Below, piece after piece: positions 57,043 to 64,000 of a stretch of 64,000 nucleotides of DNA; the first letter of the stretch is position 1, and every line of letters begins with the position of its first letter. The translations under genes and the position numbers were made by a program. The stretch comes from Fusobacterium varium. GTDB taxonomy: Bacteria > Fusobacteriota > Fusobacteriia > Fusobacteriales > Fusobacteriaceae. The stretch covers positions 2,542,001 to 2,606,000 of the forward strand of contig AP017968.1 in the NCBI GenBank assembly GCA_002356455.1, read 5' to 3'. The notes under the pieces were generated by a model. That model ran no database searches. It was not told the origin of the DNA and saw only the letters and a program-made list of their open reading frames with translations.

Positions 57043-57723
57043 TTGTTAAAAATTGTAAAAAATTACTGGAAAACAATTATTTTTATTTTGGTTTTTCCTT
57101 TTATTTTAGATTGGGTTTTAAGATTTATTTGGTGGATTCCTATTCCAATAAATGAAAGTGCTTCACTTAGTGAATGGCTTGGATTCTTAGGAGCTTATTT
57201 TGGAGTTATTGGAGCCATAGGAGGTATTTGGTGGCAGTTAGATAAAGAGAAAAGAGAAAAAGAAAAAGAAATTTTTGAATCTCAAAAAGGAGCTTTAATA
57301 AAATTTTTACATTTAACTCAAAATACTGCAGAAAGATATTATGATTATTCTAACACTTTTATTATTCTCTTAAAAAATAATAGTGATTTTGAATATATTT
57401 CACATAAAATTTTTGAATATAACAAAGTTTTATATGAAAATCTTTTATTTGAAGTTCCACCTAAATTTCAAACAATAATTTTAAAAACAATGAATAAATT
57501 TAATGATTTTTACCTTAAAGATTATTTAAAAAAATCTAAAGTTAGTGATGACGAAATATTAGATTTTCTTGATGAAGAAAAAAAAATCTACGAATTAATT
57601 AAAAATGAATTGAAAGATTTGATTTTAGAATTGTCAAAAATGTCTGATGAAAGAATTTTTAATGAAGCTAAAACTAAATTAGATCTTCTTGTTAACAGAA
57701 TAGAAGAAATAGAAGGAGAATAA
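57043..57723 (+). CDS. Membrane-anchored coiled-coil protein, candidate prophage accessory gene
   Basis: About 226 residues. Two N-terminal membrane segments (about residues 8-30 and 45-65) are joined by a short loop (IPINESASLSEWLG). They are followed by a Lys/Glu-rich cytoplasmic region with coiled-coil character. The start is probably TTG 57043, six bases after GGGGTG; GTG 57034 overlaps that site. It is the only plus-strand gene in the phage block and ends at a terminator, so it has its own transcription. The layout resembles phage exclusion or defence effectors, but no family is recognised. Confidence 0.55.
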   Translation: MLKIVKNYWKTIIFILVFPFILDWVLRFIWWIPIPINESASLSEWLGFLGAYFGVIGAIGGIWWQLDKEKREKEKEIFESQKGALIKFLHLTQNTAERYYDYSNTFIILLKNNSDFEYISHKIFEYNKVLYENLLFEVPPKFQTIILKTMNKFNDFYLKDYLKKSKVSDDEILDFLDEEKKIYELIKNELKDLILELSKMSDERIFNEAKTKLDLLVNRIEEIEGE

Positions 57724-57789
57724 AAAGTCTCCTTTGCTTTATATTAGTTTTATTGATATAAATATTTTCTATCCTCTAATACATAAAAA

Positions 57790-57819
57790 AAAGCCTTTCT
57801 GTTATGAAAGGCCTTTTTT
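57790..57819. terminator. Bidirectional terminator between accessory gene and lysis genes
   Basis: Stem GCCTTTC/GAAAGGC (57793-57799 with 57806-57812) with T runs on both strands, serving the convergent gene at 57043 and the lysis cassette. Confidence 0.8.
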
Positions 57820-57934
57820 ATAGTTATAAATATCTTGGGGAAAGATTTTATATGCAAGTATAATATCATATAAGTTTCTTTTTGTGAATACAAAAAATAT
57901 TTCCATTAACAATATTAACTTTAAACTTTAAAAA

Positions 57935-58354
57935 TTAATTTTTGTTCTTATTTTTTATCTCTTGCTTATCCTTACATTGTTCTAATGCTACCTTTAATTT
58001 TTCTGGTATAGGTATTCCTAGTATAGCTGCATTTTCTAAAATAGATAAAAATTCTGTTGCTACATAAAACATCAATACAAGTGTTCTTATTCCTACTCCT
58101 TGAAGAATTATATCCATTTGAGTGGCTGCAACTATTATTCCTAATATAACAACTTTCTTACTCAATCCTTTATATGCTCTCCTAGAATTAACATTCTTCT
58201 CTTTATAACCTTTTAATACCCCAGTTATATAATCTAATACCATCATTATCAGTAAGGCTTTAATTAAAATATCAAAGCCTCCTATTAAATAAAGGACTAC
58301 ACTCAACCACCCGGTCCAAATTAAAGCTAAATATCCTTTTGTAATACCTATCAT
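57935..58354 (-). CDS. Phage holin family protein (LL-H/toxin-secretion type)
   Basis: 139 residues with three or four membrane segments, the holin 4-1 signature MMVLDYITGVLKGYKEKNVNSRRAYKG near residues 37-63 in two parts, and a charged C-terminal tail. It would permeabilise the inner membrane so the endolysin can act. The next gene upstream is another small membrane protein 13 bp away. Confidence 0.88.
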   Translation of the reverse strand: MIGITKGYLALIWTGWLSVVLYLIGGFDILIKALLIMMVLDYITGVLKGYKEKNVNSRRAYKGLSKKVVILGIIVAATQMDIILQGVGIRTLVLMFYVATEFLSILENAAILGIPIPEKLKVALEQCKDKQEIKNKNKN

Positions 58355-58367
58355 TGTTCCACTCTCC

Positions 58368-58613
58368 CTATTGTGTCATCATATATGTTAGTATTCTGTC
58401 TGTTATATTGTAAATCCAATCCCCTACTTGAATTCTTGGAAAAATCACATTTACTACAATTAGTAGTATAAATACATAGAGAATATTCACAAGTGCTTCC
58501 TTAAAAACATCTATTTTCAAAGCTTCTATTTCTTGCTTCTTTTCTCCAGATTTAGTAATTTTCTTTAATAATTCAAACCCTTTTGTTATTAATCCTATTA
58601 CTGGTAGTGCCAT
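58368..58613 (-). CDS. Small phage membrane protein in the lysis cassette
   Basis: 81 residues. A short basic N-terminal helix (MALPVIGLITKGFELLKKI) is followed by one clear membrane segment at about residues 42-60. It lies between the endolysin and holin genes with gaps of about 12 bp and probably belongs to the lysis module, perhaps as an antiholin or second holin (inference). Confidence 0.65.
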   Translation of the reverse strand: MALPVIGLITKGFELLKKITKSGEKKQEIEALKIDVFKEALVNILYVFILLIVVNVIFPRIQVGDWIYNITDRILTYMMTQ

Positions 58614-58625
58614 CTTTATCCTCCC

Positions 58626-59048
58626 TTATTTGCTTACAAAATACATATTTCTTTCCTGATCCTTATTTAATTTAAAGCCTATATGCACAAAGTTTTGTTT
58701 AGGGTAATAAATTAACTGATCAAACTGCAATACTCCTTTTGCTTGTGCTTCTATAAGCTTATTATATATATCTTTACTACTCATTCTAGTACTGTAAACA
58801 TCTACTGCCAATCCAAACCTGTGTGCAGAAGTTTTACTTCCTTTTACTGCTATATTGAGTTCTTTGCATCTAAACCAACTTAAAACTATAAGAGGTATTC
58901 CTAAATATTCTCTTACTATATCCATTCTTGAAGCTGTATATAATATATTATCCTTTTCATCTTGATTAGGAATATTCTTTATTTTTAATCTTTCCCCTGT
59001 TGCTGATACTGTTGTTTCTTTTTCATCAAAATATTTTGATACTTTCAT
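58626..59048 (-). CDS. Phage endolysin, peptidase M15 type (D-Ala-D-Ala carboxypeptidase-like)
   Basis: 140 residues, a single catalytic domain. Zinc-site motifs: GSKTSAHRFGLAVDVYS (His and Asp) near residue 71 and NFVHIGF (His) near residue 124, with WFRCKELN before. M15 peptidases cut murein peptide cross-links. No signal peptide, so it depends on the holin to reach the wall. It is the first gene of the lysis cassette. Confidence 0.88.
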   Translation of the reverse strand: MKVSKYFDEKETTVSATGERLKIKNIPNQDEKDNILYTASRMDIVREYLGIPLIVLSWFRCKELNIAVKGSKTSAHRFGLAVDVYSTRMSSKDIYNKLIEAQAKGVLQFDQLIYYPKQNFVHIGFKLNKDQERNMYFVSK

Positions 59049-59092
59049 TTTCTCCTCCTTAAAAAATTACTTATTTACACTAATAATTTTAG

Positions 59093-59620
59093 CTATAAAC
59101 CCTTTATCTTCTCTGCTAGACTATTTATATCCGCTTCTAATAAAGTCATTCTTTCACTTAGCATTAAAATTTCTTCTTCCGAAGAAAACCCACTCTCTTC
59201 TAAGTCTTTTTTATCATCTTTTAACTTTTTATATTCTAGTATTTTATTTTTTCTTTCTTCTATTAATTCCTCTCTTGTAGCTCCCTCTTCCCAAATATGC
59301 ATTTCTTTATTCCAAATTTTTTTTATAAAATTCTCTGAAGCTTCTACAACTATTATCTCTCCTGTTTCTACATATTCTCCATCTTGGAGTAATTCCAATT
59401 TATTATCCAATAAAATAAGTTCTTCCCTAGTTTTTTCTCTAATATTTTCACTTATAGTGTCTATAATAGGATTGTTATATTTTTCTAAAGAAGCATACAT
59501 TGTAGTTTCCCAATTTGGAAAGAATTTATTGGGATTCTTTTTAAATTCTTCATATTCTGTTATAAAAGGCTGCCCTATTAATTCTAAATTTTTATTATAA
59601 ATATAGATTATTTTTTCCAT
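59093..59620 (-). CDS. Phage tail-associated protein (XkdW-like)
   Basis: 175 residues. An N-terminal part (IYIYNKNLELIGQPFITEYEE) is followed by a long charged coiled coil at about residues 128-175. Proteins of this shape follow tail-fibre genes in Firmicutes-type myophages (XkdW) or assist fibre assembly. It lies downstream of the invertible fibre segment and is outside the inversion. Assignment by position and shape, not by a clear motif. Confidence 0.6.
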   Translation of the reverse strand: MEKIIYIYNKNLELIGQPFITEYEEFKKNPNKFFPNWETTMYASLEKYNNPIIDTISENIREKTREELILLDNKLELLQDGEYVETGEIIVVEASENFIKKIWNKEMHIWEEGATREELIEERKNKILEYKKLKDDKKDLEESGFSSEEEILMLSERMTLLEADINSLAEKIKGL

Positions 59621-59995
59621 TTTCTTTTCTCCTTTTGTAATTTTATTTTTAATTTTTTCTATTTTTTAATATGTATAAATTATTCAATTTACACAATTTT
59701 CTATAACTTCTTAAAAATGAAATGTCTTGATTTTATTGAGTTTATGAAGTTTTAAAAAAATTTAGCTCTTAACTTTTGGATCAACTACAGCTTTATTTTA
59801 AAACTTATAAATCCTTATTATTTCGGAACTTTCGAAATATAATAAACTTAAATTTTTGATGAAATTGAATAATTTCACTAATTTCTTGACTTAGATTAAG
59901 CCTTTTTCTCTACGAATTTATAATATTTTATTCCTGTTTTCTGTTCCAGCTTTTGTTTTTATGTAGTGTTATGTTGTTGTCTTTGTAAAAGAGGT
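59621..59995. other. Gap between tail-associated gene and the left inversion repeat, no gene seen
   Basis: AT-rich sequence with stop codons in all frames. Contains only a small ATTTCG/CGAAAT hairpin near 59820-59840. It carries the ribosome-binding site of the gene at 59620 but no supported gene. Confidence 0.6.
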
Positions 59996-60009
59996 AATTA
60001 CAGAATTTA
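59996..60009 (+). repeat. Left inverted repeat of the tail-fibre switch
   Basis: AATTACAGAATTTA in plus orientation, an exact match to the minus-strand copy at 60624-60637. It is flanked by AGGT and ACCT so that the site is nearly palindromic, as expected for a site-specific recombinase target. An in-frame TAA (59995-59997) closes the silent frame on its left. Confidence 0.75.
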
Positions 60010-60312
60010 CCTAAAATATCTACAAGATCTTATGGAGATTATACAAGTTCTTTTAATGGATTCATAAAAGAACTTGGAATATTTACTTATCAATCTATCC
60101 CTAATCTTCCTTTAGGAAAACACGAAGTAAAATATACTGCTCCTATTGGATTTATTATTTTGTGTGCATGGGTAAACTGGAAAGACAATATAAAAGTAAA
60201 CAGTTATATAGGACTTGATTATGAAAGGGATGATACCTCTATAACAGTAGCTTACCATGCTGAAAATGGTTCTATGAGTTATTCAGTCACTTTATTATGT
60301 GCAAAAATATAG
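60010..60312 (+). pseudogene. Silent alternative tail-fibre C-terminal cassette
   Basis: 100 codons plus a TAG stop, on the strand opposite to the fibre gene and with no start codon: an in-frame TAA lies just upstream at 59995 and no ATG occurs until near the end. It begins PKISTRSYGDYTSSFNG and ends SYSVTLLCAKI. Joined to the fibre at the LQNL residues encoded by the repeat, it continues in frame, giving a 331-residue protein versus 330 now. It is not a decayed gene but a stored module. Confidence 0.85.
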
Positions 60313-60323
60313 CTATAAAATTT

Positions 60324-61316
60324 TTAGTTTTTAGCTACATAAATGATTTGCCCTGTATACAATGCAGGTCTAGATATGTCCGACACAAACCATCTAAAAC
60401 CTTCAGCATCCATATATATTTCTCCTGTTGCTTGACTTGGATCATTTCCACAAACAGCTCCACATCCTGCAACTCGAGGAACACACCAATCTGGAAACCC
60501 AGATATTACTCCTTGTGCAGCACTTGGAGTATGAGAACTAATAGAAAGAATACAGATTTTTCCAATTCTTTCTATTTCAATAACCATATTATAATAATTA
60601 AAAATTTGTCTATTATAATAGAATAAATTCTGTAATTTCAGCAATAAATCGTTATTGGAAATTCCTTCATAATAACTACTGTCTGCGTAATTTAATGTAT
60701 TTTCTCTAAAACATTTAAAAAATGATTTATTTTGTGTATCATAGTAGACAGTATTTAGTTTTTTTGTATTGCTGTTATTTAACTCACCACCATATTCTAA
60801 ACCAAGTGTACGAGCCAGTTGAATTCCTTCAAGTATTTCCTTTTCCTTAGTTCCAAATTTTGCATTTAAAGTTTCTTCATCTATCCATAAATCTTTTCCT
60901 GTATAATTTACTGTTGTTACTGGTGTATTTGAAACCTCAATATTTAAAATATTTTTATATTTCATTGGTTTAGTGCTGTCATGTACTGGGGTTCCATTAT
61001 CTTTTCCTATATACCAGTAAAGTACTGGGGTTCCATTATCATTTACAAATATTGCTATTTCTGTAAGATAAAATCCAGTAGTTAGACTTTCATTACTGAC
61101 TTGTACAGTCATTTTCAAAGTTCTTTCTGCTTGTTGTATATCTGTTATCTCTACTTCCATTTTCTCTGATATTATATCTGTAAGATCTGCCGGATTCATT
61201 CCTGATGGAACTATCCCATCCCCTACTTTTGCTTTTAAAAATTCTATGGGTAGATTATTTGCCTGCCTTGCAGCTAAATATGCTGCTCCTGCATTTGTTA
61301 AACCATTATACGCCAT
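60324..61316 (-). CDS. Phage tail fibre protein, DUF3751 N-terminus, phase-variable C-terminus
   Basis: 330 residues. The N-terminal 150 residues match the phage tail-collar fibre domain DUF3751: AYNGLTNAGAAYLAARQANN, VGDGIVPSGMNPADLTDII and TTGFYLTEIAIFVND with the usual spacing. It attaches the fibre to the baseplate. Residues 228-231 (LQNL) are encoded by the right inversion repeat; the 99 residues after it form the receptor-binding tip in the current orientation (ends ALYTGQIIYVAKN, rich in Cys and Gly in the middle). It overlaps the upstream tail gene by 11 bp. The tip is interchangeable by inversion. Confidence 0.9.
   Translation of the reverse strand: MAYNGLTNAGAAYLAARQANNLPIEFLKAKVGDGIVPSGMNPADLTDIISEKMEVEITDIQQAERTLKMTVQVSNESLTTGFYLTEIAIFVNDNGTPVLYWYIGKDNGTPVHDSTKPMKYKNILNIEVSNTPVTTVNYTGKDLWIDEETLNAKFGTKEKEILEGIQLARTLGLEYGGELNNSNTKKLNTVYYDTQNKSFFKCFRENTLNYADSSYYEGISNNDLLLKLQNLFYYNRQIFNYYNMVIEIERIGKICILSISSHTPSAAQGVISGFPDWCVPRVAGCGAVCGNDPSQATGEIYMDAEGFRWFVSDISRPALYTGQIIYVAKN
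60624..60637 (-). repeat. Right inverted repeat inside the tail-fibre gene
   Basis: Minus-strand AATTACAGAATTTA, encoding the codons for L-Q-N-L at residues 228-231. Its frame matches that of the left copy reading into the silent cassette. Confidence 0.75.
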
Positions 61317-61956
61317 CTGTTATCACCTCTTCTATTATTTGTATTTCTAAGTTTCTCATATAATATTCATTCTTCCACTCAACATCTTCTCCATCAGGAT
61401 AATACTCTTCTTCCAATATTTGTGTTTCTAAATTTCCCAAGTAATATGTTCCAATATCTTCCTTTCTGTTGATTATATTTAATATTAAATTAGCAGGTAT
61501 CACTTCTCTTAAATATGTAAATAAAGCATATTCAAAATCCGTAAATTCCTCTTCCTTTACTAACTCTATATCAAGTCCATAAATTAAGTTATATAAAATT
61601 GGAGTTGCTATAGTATTACTATTACTGAAATAATTCTCTAAAAATTCCAGTAACCATTCCCAAGTATAAGGTAGTGATGAGTTCCATTTAGTAAATACAG
61701 CTGCTTGTCTTGAGGCTAGACTTGCATTACTAGGTGGATATATCTTCATCATCTTTTCAAATATAGCTATTCCTGTTTCATCTGTAAGAAATATAAAATT
61801 ATTTCTAAATGCTTGTTTTAACCTTAGACATTCATCTTGGATTATTGGATTTTCACAATCTGTTATAGTTTTTATTTCCTTGTACTCATGCATAAAAACA
61901 GGGAGATACTTAATTAAGTTGACTGTTTTTGCTTTATCCAGTAACATAACTACCAT
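61306..61956 (-). CDS. Phage tail protein, DUF2313/YmfQ-like (gpI-like)
   Basis: 216 residues. The central region (PPSNASLASRQAAVFTKWNSS) is the YmfQ/DUF2313 pattern found next to baseplate J genes. It probably links baseplate and fibre. The C-terminus has two similar motifs (YYLGNLETQILEEE, YYMRNLEIQIIEEV). It overlaps the baseplate J gene by 23 bp and the fibre gene by 11 bp, a coupled tail operon. Confidence 0.82.
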   Translation of the reverse strand: MVVMLLDKAKTVNLIKYLPVFMHEYKEIKTITDCENPIIQDECLRLKQAFRNNFIFLTDETGIAIFEKMMKIYPPSNASLASRQAAVFTKWNSSLPYTWEWLLEFLENYFSNSNTIATPILYNLIYGLDIELVKEEEFTDFEYALFTYLREVIPANLILNIINRKEDIGTYYLGNLETQILEEEYYPDGEDVEWKNEYYMRNLEIQIIEEVITDGV

Positions 61957-63013
61957 CTCCCCATACAGGAATTTTATTTGCTGTTATTTCAAGATTTTTT
62001 TCAAAACCATTTATTTTAGTATTTTTAACATCTATTATTCCAGGATTAACTGCAAGAATTCTTGTTTCAATTTGAGATATTCTTACTATAAGTTTTTCAG
62101 ATAGTGCCCAAGATTTTCTAAGTTCCAGTAAGTATTCTTTCAATGTTTCATCTATAGCATCTTTTACATTACTTAAATCTATACCTTGCAGTGTAAGTAC
62201 TGTTGCTATATAGATTGTTTCCCTTTCAGCACTATCTACTGTTACAATATGTCCTATTGGTGCTACTCCTTTTCCTGATGCATCTTGTGTAGGATCTATT
62301 ATTTCCTGAACTGTACTAATCAAAGTTGATGTTGCATCATTATACTCACTATCCAAAATAGTCAACTTTACTGTTCCTCCTCCAGCCCATACAGGAGTTA
62401 CTTTTACAGCTCCTACTCCTGATATAGATAAAGTTTTCTCCTCATAATCCTTTATATTTCCTCCATATGCCTGAGTATCAAAAGAATTTAGATATCTTTG
62501 TCTTAATACTTCTGTATCTTCTTCATCTTCTCCAGGTATTAAAGTTTCGGTTAATTGTGCATAAGTTAATCCCTGTAAATAATCTATTGGTATTAATTGA
62601 CCAAAATTAGAATTGGGAGCTATTCCAGTACTTTCACATCTTAACTGATATTCATAATATTTAGTATCTGTATTCATGCCTATGTAAGCTAGAACCTCAT
62701 AATTGTATATATCTAAACTAAATCTATTACCAATAGGTACTTGAATATTAAATTTCCCTTTATATACTCCTGCACTTGCTGCTTTAGGAGTTATCCCTCT
62801 TTCTCTACACCTTTCAATTAGGTATGTTCTACTTGCTGTACTTCCAAATGTTTCTTTGTAATAAGCTTCAAGTTCCTGATACATCATAGCTGATTCTAAA
62901 GCATTAGGAGCCATACTATCCCAAACAACAGAGCCTTCTCTTTTATCTACATCAGAAGGTACATTTTTAAGTTTCTCATTCATTAAATATTCAAAAGTTT
63001 TAGTTTCAAACAC
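61934..63013 (-). CDS. Baseplate J/gp47 family protein
   Basis: 359 residues with the gp47 layout: the N-terminal DKREGSVVWDSMAPNALESA region, the YLIERCRERGITPKAASAG signature, GEDEEDTEVLRQRYLNSFD, and the central VTPVWAGGGTVKLTILD. It forms part of the contractile-tail baseplate wedge. Upstream is the gp25-like gene (8-bp overlap) and downstream the YmfQ gene. Confidence 0.92.
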   Translation of the reverse strand: MFETKTFEYLMNEKLKNVPSDVDKREGSVVWDSMAPNALESAMMYQELEAYYKETFGSTASRTYLIERCRERGITPKAASAGVYKGKFNIQVPIGNRFSLDIYNYEVLAYIGMNTDTKYYEYQLRCESTGIAPNSNFGQLIPIDYLQGLTYAQLTETLIPGEDEEDTEVLRQRYLNSFDTQAYGGNIKDYEEKTLSISGVGAVKVTPVWAGGGTVKLTILDSEYNDATSTLISTVQEIIDPTQDASGKGVAPIGHIVTVDSAERETIYIATVLTLQGIDLSNVKDAIDETLKEYLLELRKSWALSEKLIVRISQIETRILAVNPGIIDVKNTKINGFEKNLEITANKIPVWGDGSYVTG

Positions 63014-63437
63014 TGCTTAATCTCACCTCCCTTGATAAGTCCATTTCTCCATAAATTGTATCTGCTTTAAATTTAACAAATATCGTTTCAAACTCAGGGT
63101 TTTCAAACTCAAAATCATAAACCTCAGTTATTCTCTCATCTTGAAGTAATGCTTCTCTTATTCTTCTTTCTAATTCTACACAACAGTAAGGAATAGGCTT
63201 ACCAAATAAATCTTTTAACTCAATTCCATAGTTCCAACTATAAATAAGATATTGATATCTTTCAGTCAATAGAATCTTGTATATGGCCTGTTCCATAGCT
63301 TTTCTTTCATCAGTATAACCTTTTATCCTTAAATCCCTTTTATTGTCTTCTATATCCATCTTATAAGTTTTAGTAGGACTTTCTACAATGCTATATTCAT
63401 CAGATGTAAAACTGTCTCTTACCGGTATCATATCCAT
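63006..63437 (-). CDS. Phage baseplate protein, XkdS/DUF2634-like (gp25-like)
   Basis: 143 residues. RKAMEQAIYKILLTERYQYLIYSWNYGIELKDLFG is the DUF2634/XkdS pattern (quoted in part: KAMEQAIYKILLTERYQ). It belongs to the baseplate wedge. It overlaps its two neighbours by 8-10 bp. Confidence 0.85.
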   Translation of the reverse strand: MDMIPVRDSFTSDEYSIVESPTKTYKMDIEDNKRDLRIKGYTDERKAMEQAIYKILLTERYQYLIYSWNYGIELKDLFGKPIPYCCVELERRIREALLQDERITEVYDFEFENPEFETIFVKFKADTIYGEMDLSREVRLSSV

Positions 63438-63868
63438 TCCCCCTCCACTATTGGATCATAAACTCTATCTAAAACTATATATCTTTGTCCTCCATTTTCT
63501 CTTAATAATAATACCTTTTCTCCTTTTTTAAGTGCTAGATGCATTATTATCTTTTTTCTTCCTCTATACTCATGTTCATGATCAATAGGAATTGTTGCCA
63601 TTCCTACACCTGGATGTGCGTGATTAGTATCCCATTCTTTATAAATACTATCTGTACTATGCTGTACAGTAATATCTACTTCATAATCTTTTACAAGATG
63701 AGTTAGTATAAGATCTCCATCCTCTTCCTTATGTGTTATCTTGTCATCCACTCTGATATGTATAGGATTTATCTGTATAACTGTTCCCGTTTGAACCGCT
63801 ACTGGTTTGTCGTTTTCAATTACATCTTTTGCTATCTGTTTAAATAGTCTTATCATATCACTATACAT
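63428..63868 (-). CDS. Phage protein, DUF2577/XkdR-like
   Basis: 146 residues, beta-rich, with the pattern TGTVIQINPIHIRVDDK at about residues 27-43 and a GEKVLLLRENGGQRYIVLDR C-terminal stretch. DUF2577 proteins lie between XkdQ and XkdS in PBSX-like tails. A central His-rich stretch (DTNHAHPG, DHEHEYRG) is notable. AGGAGG precedes the start at 63868. Confidence 0.8.
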   Translation of the reverse strand: MYSDMIRLFKQIAKDVIENDKPVAVQTGTVIQINPIHIRVDDKITHKEEDGDLILTHLVKDYEVDITVQHSTDSIYKEWDTNHAHPGVGMATIPIDHEHEYRGRKKIIMHLALKKGEKVLLLRENGGQRYIVLDRVYDPIVEGEWI

Positions 63869-64000
63869 TTAAAACACCTCCTATTAAATCAAGTGTCATT
63901 AAATGCTCTTGATATTTGAATGTGTGTGTAACCCTATTGATAATCATTTTGTTATTAATATCAATATCTCCAGTATCTAATTTTACAAATAAGCTAAACC
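63861..64000 (-). CDS. Phage tail protein, XkdQ-like C-terminus (cut by window edge)
   Basis: 45 codons and a TAG stop that overlaps the start of the downstream gene. It reads FSLFVKLDTGDIDINNKMII, then RVTHTFKYQEHLMTLDLIGG, matching the end of YqbQ/XkdQ (late-control D-like) hub proteins, which precede DUF2577 genes in these tails. Its start lies outside the window. Confidence 0.7.
   Translation of the reverse strand, partial: FSLFVKLDTGDIDINNKMIINRVTHTFKYQEHLMTLDLIGGVLNV

Larger units (their letters stand above)
59996..60637. mobile_element. Invertible DNA segment switching the tail-fibre C-terminus
   Basis: The segment between the two 14-bp inverted repeats (614 bp inside, 642 bp with repeats) holds two C-terminal coding modules facing each other: the expressed end of the tail fibre on the minus strand and a start-less alternative on the plus strand, with stops 11 bp apart. 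Both modules keep the same reading frame across the repeat. No recombinase gene is in the window. This is the known logic of phage fibre inversion (Mu gin type), though this locus was found here only by reading the sequence. Confidence 0.85.

Noticed and set aside
59640-59990. A further gene or second silent fibre cassette left of the inversion
   Set aside because: All frames are broken by stops, and no further copy of the 14-bp core was found there.
55558-64000. Integrase or invertase within the phage block
   Set aside because: None of the proteins here carries recombinase motifs; they must lie to the right of the window or elsewhere.

Overview
The window looks like a Fusobacterium chromosome, most likely from the F. 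varium / F. ulcerans / F. mortiferum side of the genus (inference, no database search). DNA is very AT-rich and genes are tightly packed. Outer-membrane biogenesis genes (BamA, TamB, Skp/OmpH, LpxD) sit beside genes common in Firmicutes (KtrAB potassium uptake, split ThrE, SpmA/SpmB-like membrane proteins, a UPF0735 ACT protein). Amino-acid and peptide use is prominent: five M20-family hydrolases, tyrosine phenol-lyase, and AGCS, DAACS and AbgT transporters. No rRNA, tRNA, IS element or CRISPR array was seen.

1-24.9 kb, all on the minus strand, is housekeeping: a CorC-like protein cut by the window edge, a CBS protein, AccB, an ACT protein, FolD, Fmt, NrdR, a PTS IIA protein, RecO, a LolA-like protein, MreC, an M20 peptidase, fructose-bisphosphate aldolase, SerS, a TIGR03936-type protein, then (in transcription order) MnmG, RsmG, TamB, BamA, Skp, LpxD, preceded by KtrB and KtrA. 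25-28.2 kb holds peptidase T and a MarR-MATE pair. 28.7-36.4 kb is a plus-strand accessory block: a lipoprotein, a CdaR-like regulator, and an AbgT / DUF5058 / partner / two-hydrolase operon. 36.5-41.7 kb has a split chromate transporter flanked by two LysR regulators, then a CLC antiporter. 41.9-46.5 kb has tyrosine phenol-lyase with an AGCS symporter, and a DAACS symporter.

46.7-54.3 kb is a lysine block. A well-conserved lysine riboswitch (54035-54204, minus) with a downstream terminator precedes spmA, spmB, an S66 LD-carboxypeptidase, both ThrE halves and lysA; an M20 deacetylase-like gene and dapF follow. Next comes a MurI homologue that lacks one of the two catalytic cysteines.

From about 55.4 kb to the right edge is one end of a prophage (or phage-tail particle locus). 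Read on the minus strand it has tail/baseplate genes, a tail fibre, a tail-associated protein, an M15 endolysin and holin genes, then uncharacterised end genes. The most striking feature is a 642-bp invertible segment at 59996-60637. The tail-fibre gene contains a 14-bp sequence that recurs inverted beyond its stop codon. Behind that second copy, on the opposite strand and in the matching frame, lies a start-less 100-codon alternative C-terminus. Inversion between the repeats would exchange the last 99 residues of the fibre for these 100, a host-range switch.
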